Shown here in pieces: positions 30,619 to 33,582 of a stretch of DNA of 33,582 nucleotides (position 1 is the first letter of the stretch; every line of letters begins with the position of its first letter). Below the pieces are notes generated by a model that ran no database searches, had not been told where the DNA came from, and saw only the letters and a list, made by a program, of their open reading frames with translations. The stretch comes from Pseudomonadota bacterium (lineage in GTDB: Bacteria > Myxococcota_A > Polyangia > Polyangiales > Polyangiaceae), in assembly GCA_023398955.1 (NCBI GenBank), contig JAEWRL010000055.1, forward strand, positions 1-33,582. Reading direction: 5' to 3'. Both the position numbers and the translations under genes were made by a program.

Positions 30619-32352
30619 TCAATCCCGCTGGTATACCCGCACGTAGTCAACCACGTAGTGTACAGGGAAGTGGGTTCCCGACGCATCTCCACCCGCGTTC
30701 CCACCGATCGCGAGGTTTACCAAGATGTAGTGCGGCTGGGCGAAGGGATTGCTGCCATCGGCATTGAGCATGCTCTGAATGGGGACATCGTTCATGACCG
30801 TGTCGTCCACGGACAGGACGATCCGCTCACCGTCCCAATCCATGCGCCAGACGTGGAACTTGGCGTCCCAGTCGGCGACACCGAGGTCGGAGATGGCCCA
30901 GCTCGCTCCGTCCCATTGCGCGCTGTAGGCGTTCTGGTCGGTACTGGCGCTGCTGGCGACGTTCGCATGGATACGTCCGCCGTAGTACTCCATGATGTCT
31001 ATCTCGCCATTGAAGGGCCAATTGCCGAGACCGGTACCGAGCGTCCAGAACGCTGGCCAGAGCCCGGGCTCCGCCACCACGCGAGCCCGCATCTCGAAGC
31101 GGCCGTAGCGGAACGCCTGCTTGGGAGTCCAATTGTCATTCATGGTCCGCAGGCTCGCCGAGGTGTAGTCCGCGTCCTCGTAGGCTTCGCGCCTGCCTTG
31201 AATGACCAGAAAGCCTCCGACCACGCTGGCGTTCTGATCGGTATAGTACTGCCACTCGTTGTTGCGAACCATGCCGCGTTCGTAACCCCAGTTGTCCGGG
31301 TTCGGGCGCCCATCCCCCTCGAACTCGTCCGACCAGACCAGGTGCCACCCCGACGGAACGGGGACCGGGGAAGGTGCCGGCGCACAGTCCGTCGACCTCA
31401 GTTCGCGGCACAGGACGCGAGCGTCGCCCCAGTCGGCGTGATCGCTCCCATTCCCCCCGTCGTCATCGACTGCCAGGCGCAGCGACTGAACCCCTGCCAG
31501 ATCGACCTCGATGGGCAGCGGCCCCTGCCACCCGCCCATACTCGCGCTCTCGAAGAGCAGGCTATCGTCGCCCCAAACCTGGAAGACGACCGAGCCCGCC
31601 CCTTTCATTTCCTCATCAATCCCCACGTCGGCCAAGAATGCGCTGCAGGCACCGCCTAGGTCGAACACGATCTCGGCGGGCGCGTGCATACCCAAGCCCC
31701 TGCCATAGCTCTGCCCATTGATGATGATGGGCCCGCCGTCGCGTTCCTCCTCCTCCCCGTTGCTCAGGTTTCGCTCGACGGGCCCCCAGCCATTGGAGCT
31801 TCCCTCGTCGCAGAGCTCGCTCAGGTACTGAATGCCTTCATCCGTACTGTCTTCGCTGCCCGCGTCCCCTGCCGCGCCACCGCCACCGGCAGCGGCACCA
31901 CCGCTGCTGCCACCCGACGTCCCTCCCGACACTCCGCCAGCCCCTAGCCGCCCCCCGAGTCCCATGCTCCCTCCGGTGGTGGTAAGGGCACCGCCGTCGC
32001 CTGGCACGGCACCTCCAGCCGCAGAGTATCCCCCTTCGCCACCGGTACCGTTCACGGCACCGCCAGCGCCGCCCAGTGCTGCGCCCGTGCTACCTCCGAC
32101 ACCGGTACCGCCTGCCCCACTTCCTCCCAAACCGGGACCAGTCCCGCCGGCACGAGAACCGCCCGCGGAGTTATCACTCCCCGCGGCATCAGCCCCCGCA
32201 ACGCCGTCGACAATGGCCCCACCGACGCCGTGTCCCTCTCCCCCGCCGCCGGTCCCCTTTCCGGATTCGTTGGGTTCGCTGCTGCAGGCCAGGGCGAGGG
32301 CTGCCACAATGCCACCGGCTAGCCGCCAAAGCTTCGGATGAGAACGCATCAT
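30619..32352 (-). CDS. NPCBM-GH16 beta-glucanase lipoprotein
   Basis: This protein has 577 residues from the double ATG at 32352/32349, with a lipobox at Cys23 (ALAC); the frame is open further left without a signal. Parts: a Gly-rich linker (about 30-195); an NPCBM-like carbohydrate-binding domain (about 200-345: YLSELCDEGSSNGWGPVERN, then YGRGLGMHAPAEIVFDLGG); and a GH16 domain (about 360-577: WHLVWSDEFEGDGRPNPDNW). The GH16 catalytic motif EIDIME (E450, D452, E455) is intact, which is the beta-bulge type of laminarinases and other beta-1,3-glucanases. It would cut beta-glucans outside the cell. The exact glucan is not evident. The gene is convergent with the VCBS lipoprotein gene, which ends 49 bases away. 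Confidence 0.88.
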   Translation of the reverse strand: MMRSHPKLWRLAGGIVAALALACSSEPNESGKGTGGGGEGHGVGGAIVDGVAGADAAGSDNSAGGSRAGGTGPGLGGSGAGGTGVGGSTGAALGGAGGAVNGTGGEGGYSAAGGAVPGDGGALTTTGGSMGLGGRLGAGGVSGGTSGGSSGGAAAGGGGAAGDAGSEDSTDEGIQYLSELCDEGSSNGWGPVERNLSNGEEEERDGGPIIINGQSYGRGLGMHAPAEIVFDLGGACSAFLADVGIDEEMKGAGSVVFQVWGDDSLLFESASMGGWQGPLPIEVDLAGVQSLRLAVDDDGGNGSDHADWGDARVLCRELRSTDCAPAPSPVPVPSGWHLVWSDEFEGDGRPNPDNWGYERGMVRNNEWQYYTDQNASVVGGFLVIQGRREAYEDADYTSASLRTMNDNWTPKQAFRYGRFEMRARVVAEPGLWPAFWTLGTGLGNWPFNGEIDIMEYYGGRIHANVASSASTDQNAYSAQWDGASWAISDLGVADWDAKFHVWRMDWDGERIVLSVDDTVMNDVPIQSMLNADGSNPFAQPHYILVNLAIGGNAGGDASGTHFPVHYVVDYVRVYQRD

Positions 32353-32487
32353 TGCTCCGCGGTAGGGCAAGCAGTCTAGCGGACAGTGCTCGGCGTTACA
32401 AACACCCGAGGGCGCTGCGCCACCCCGGCTCGACAAGCAGCAATGACTTTTTCCGACGCAGCTGTTTGCTCGATGGAGCCGCAAGGC

Positions 32488-32787
32488 TTATCCGCCGCAG
32501 CATCCGAATCCAACGGCAGGCTCCGTGGCGCTTCGCTCGAGGGAGATTGCTGGCGCGACCGGGTCGCCAAAGTATTGTCGAACACCATGAACCTGAGCCA
32601 GGAGCTGCCGGGAAGCCGGAATCTCCCGATTGATTCGCTCGAAGAATCTCGCACAGTCTTCCCAGCTCACGGTCTCCACAGGATGCTCGGCGCTGCAGGG
32701 CACTCTATGGAAGTAGCTCGGGTTCTCCCCCATCACGGCCACCCATAAACTGCGGGCACGCCGTGTCTCCCAGCCATAACCCTTCTG
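32488..32787 (-). pseudogene. Remnant of a formylglycine-generating-enzyme-type (SUMF1/PvdO) gene
   Basis: A minus-strand frame encodes 'ARSLWVAVMGENPSYFHRV' followed by 'HPVETVSWEDCARFFERIN', the typical N-terminal half of formylglycine-generating-enzyme (FGE-sulfatase) domains, which end this part with 'NPSYF ... PVETVSW.DA..F..WLN'. The frame has a stop just upstream (32790-32788). After 'REIPAS' the continuation 'RLPTEAEWEYA' of the family is replaced by unrelated sequence, so both ends are missing. No other frame continues it. A ribosome binding site is not seen. This is most likely a decayed fragment, not a functional gene. Confidence 0.6.
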
Positions 32788-33022
32788 TCAGGAGCGATCT
32801 CGGGCGCCATATTGAAACGGGCGCGCTCAAGAGTCAGAGCGCAGCTCGAGCGCAGACGCTCCGCGGAGAGAGCCGTCGAGACACCGCGCCTGCGCCCGCT
32901 GGTGGGTTGACTCCGCGTTGGTGCACCGCATGTCGGTTTCGGTTGACGCGTTTTCGGAGCGAGGCGCCGTCACTCAGCGCACTCCCCGCGAAAACACCCC
33001 GTGGCGGCAGCCAATCGGCACG

Positions 33023-33044
33023 GAGAACGACCCTGGTCGTTCTC
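33023..33044. repeat. Near-perfect palindrome
   Basis: GAGAACGACC (33023-33032) and GGTCGTTCTC (33035-33044) are perfect inverted copies separated by CT. It has no T run. It could be a protein-binding site or a hairpin; nothing decides between them. Confidence 0.6.
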
Positions 33045-33097
33045 GGGGCGTGTCAGCGCGATCGACGCGAGATCGGGCCCGCCCCTAGCCGCTGAAA

Positions 33098-33129
33098 GGG
33101 AAGTAATATGATGAGTCACATTACTTCCC
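33098..33129. promoter_or_regulatory. Perfect 10-bp inverted repeat directly before the HNH gene start
   Basis: GGGAAGTAAT (33098-33107) and ATTACTTCCC (33120-33129) form a perfect 10-bp stem around a 12-base loop that contains ATGATG. The ATG of the HNH gene follows at 33133, so the repeat overlaps or hides its ribosome binding region. A short frame beginning in the loop (33108-33140, 10 codons) ends inside the HNH gene start and could be a leader peptide. Both roles are inference. Confidence 0.55.
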
Positions 33130-33132
33130 CTA

Positions 33133-33582
33133 ATGGATAAAGGGAACCTCGATGGATTGCTCCTTGGTCAGGCTCCGCGCCATCTATCAGACCACGCCTT
33201 GCTCGCTCGCGTGCAGGAGCTCGTGCGCTGCGACAGGCAAGTGACAGCCGAGCTCGTCGCGCACCTGGCCGAGGTCGATGCGCGACGGCTCTACCTCGAG
33301 CAGGCCTGCTCGTCGCTGTTCAGCTATGCGACTCAGCACCTCGGGATGAACGAACCGGCGGCGTACAAGCGGATCACCGTGGCGCGTCTGGCGCGACGAC
33401 TCCCTGTCGTGCTGGACCGACTCGGGACGGGACGGCTCCATCTCTCCGGACTGACAGCGCTGGCGCCCCACCTGACCGAAGAGAACGCGAGCGAGCTCAT
33501 CGAAGCTGCGTGTGGCAGGACGCTCCGTGAGGTGGAAAAGCTACTCGCCGAGCGCTTCCCCAAGGCGACAGTGCCGGACAGC
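33133..33582 (+). CDS. HNH-endonuclease-family protein, N-terminal part (runs off the window)
   Basis: An ATG at 33133 opens 150 codons without stop to the window edge. The sequence from residue 25 on contains 'LVRCDRQVTAELVAHLAEVD', then 'RLYLEQACSSLFSYATQHLGMNEPAAYKRITVARLARRLP' (two segments), followed by VLDRLGTGRLHLSGLTALAPHLTEEN and a 'TLREVEKLLAERFPK' run. I recognise this as the helical N-terminal domain of a myxobacterial family that ends in an HNH nuclease domain. The nuclease part is not in the window, so activity cannot be judged. It has no classical ribosome binding site before the ATG; the inverted repeat at 33098-33129 covers that region. Confidence 0.7.
   Translation, partial: MDKGNLDGLLLGQAPRHLSDHALLARVQELVRCDRQVTAELVAHLAEVDARRLYLEQACSSLFSYATQHLGMNEPAAYKRITVARLARRLPVVLDRLGTGRLHLSGLTALAPHLTEENASELIEAACGRTLREVEKLLAERFPKATVPDS

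Larger units (their letters stand above)
32353..33132. other. Intergenic stretch with a gene remnant and hairpins
   Basis: This 780-base gap contains the formylglycine-generating-enzyme remnant (32488-32787, minus strand), a perfect palindrome at 33023-33044 and the inverted repeat at 33098-33129. The part 32788-33022 shows no gene I can support. Confidence 0.5.

Noticed and set aside
30613..31659. Long plus-strand frame antisense to the GH16 gene
   Set aside because: The minus-strand product has an intact GH16 catalytic motif and signal peptide; the plus frame shows no domain.
1..33582. CRISPR array, rRNA, tRNA or insertion sequence
   Set aside because: I found no direct repeats with regular unique spacers beyond the three 29-bp-spaced sites, no tRNA cloverleaf or rRNA sequence, and no transposase motif.

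Overview
This window looks like chromosomal DNA from a delta-proteobacterial predator or scavenger of the phylum Myxococcota, most likely of the Polyangia/Sorangium type. The evidence is high GC throughout, a membrane-anchored Ser/Thr kinase followed by a TPR/PEGA protein, a sigma-54-type AAA+ regulator, and above all a large number of lipoproteins with Gly/Ala/Ser-rich linkers behind the lipobox. No rRNA, tRNA, CRISPR array, IS or phage gene was recognised. The taxonomy is inference from gene style, not from a marker gene.

Layout. Bases 1-460 hold no gene I can support, but end in a sigma-54-like promoter. Then come an OB-fold-like lipoprotein (461-1657), a clear intrinsic terminator, an EEISWGQR-motif polytopic membrane protein (1863-2903) and a J-domain membrane protein (2984-3544). 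A five-gene minus-strand operon (11668 down to 3634) encodes only exported proteins. Its first gene is a 1455-residue lipoprotein with a sphingomyelinase-like endonuclease/exonuclease/phosphatase domain. Its first three gene junctions (four of the five genes) are exact 4-base ATGA/GTGA overlaps, and its first codons consist of a heptanucleotide tandem repeat. Divergent to it is a plus-strand cluster: Ser/Thr kinase, TPR/PEGA protein, a four-repeat Cys-rich lipoprotein, a CxxCH cytochrome lipoprotein, a PAP2 phosphatase and a Nudix hydrolase.

The second half begins with a small lipoprotein gene behind the best sigma-54 promoter in the window. A complete minus-strand sulfate uptake operon follows in gene order porin, sulfate-binding lipoprotein, cysT, cysW, cysA. 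Next are a GlpG-type rhomboid protease, a HAD phosphatase, a LamG lipoprotein with an 18-bp tandem repeat, a degenerate enhancer-binding-protein-like regulator preceded by three evenly spaced operator-like sites, a VCBS/FG-GAP lipoprotein and an NPCBM-GH16 glucanase lipoprotein. The right end holds a remnant of a formylglycine-generating-enzyme-type gene and the start of an HNH-endonuclease-family gene that runs off the window and is preceded by a perfect inverted repeat.

Together the genes describe a cell-envelope and secretion-rich region. It holds surface lipoproteins that bind or cut polymers and lipids, signalling proteins (kinase, regulator), and nutrient uptake (sulfate). The least familiar parts are the tightly coupled exported-protein operon with its potential phase-variation tract, the Cys-rich/cytochrome pair, and the unusual regulator with its 29-bp-spaced sites.
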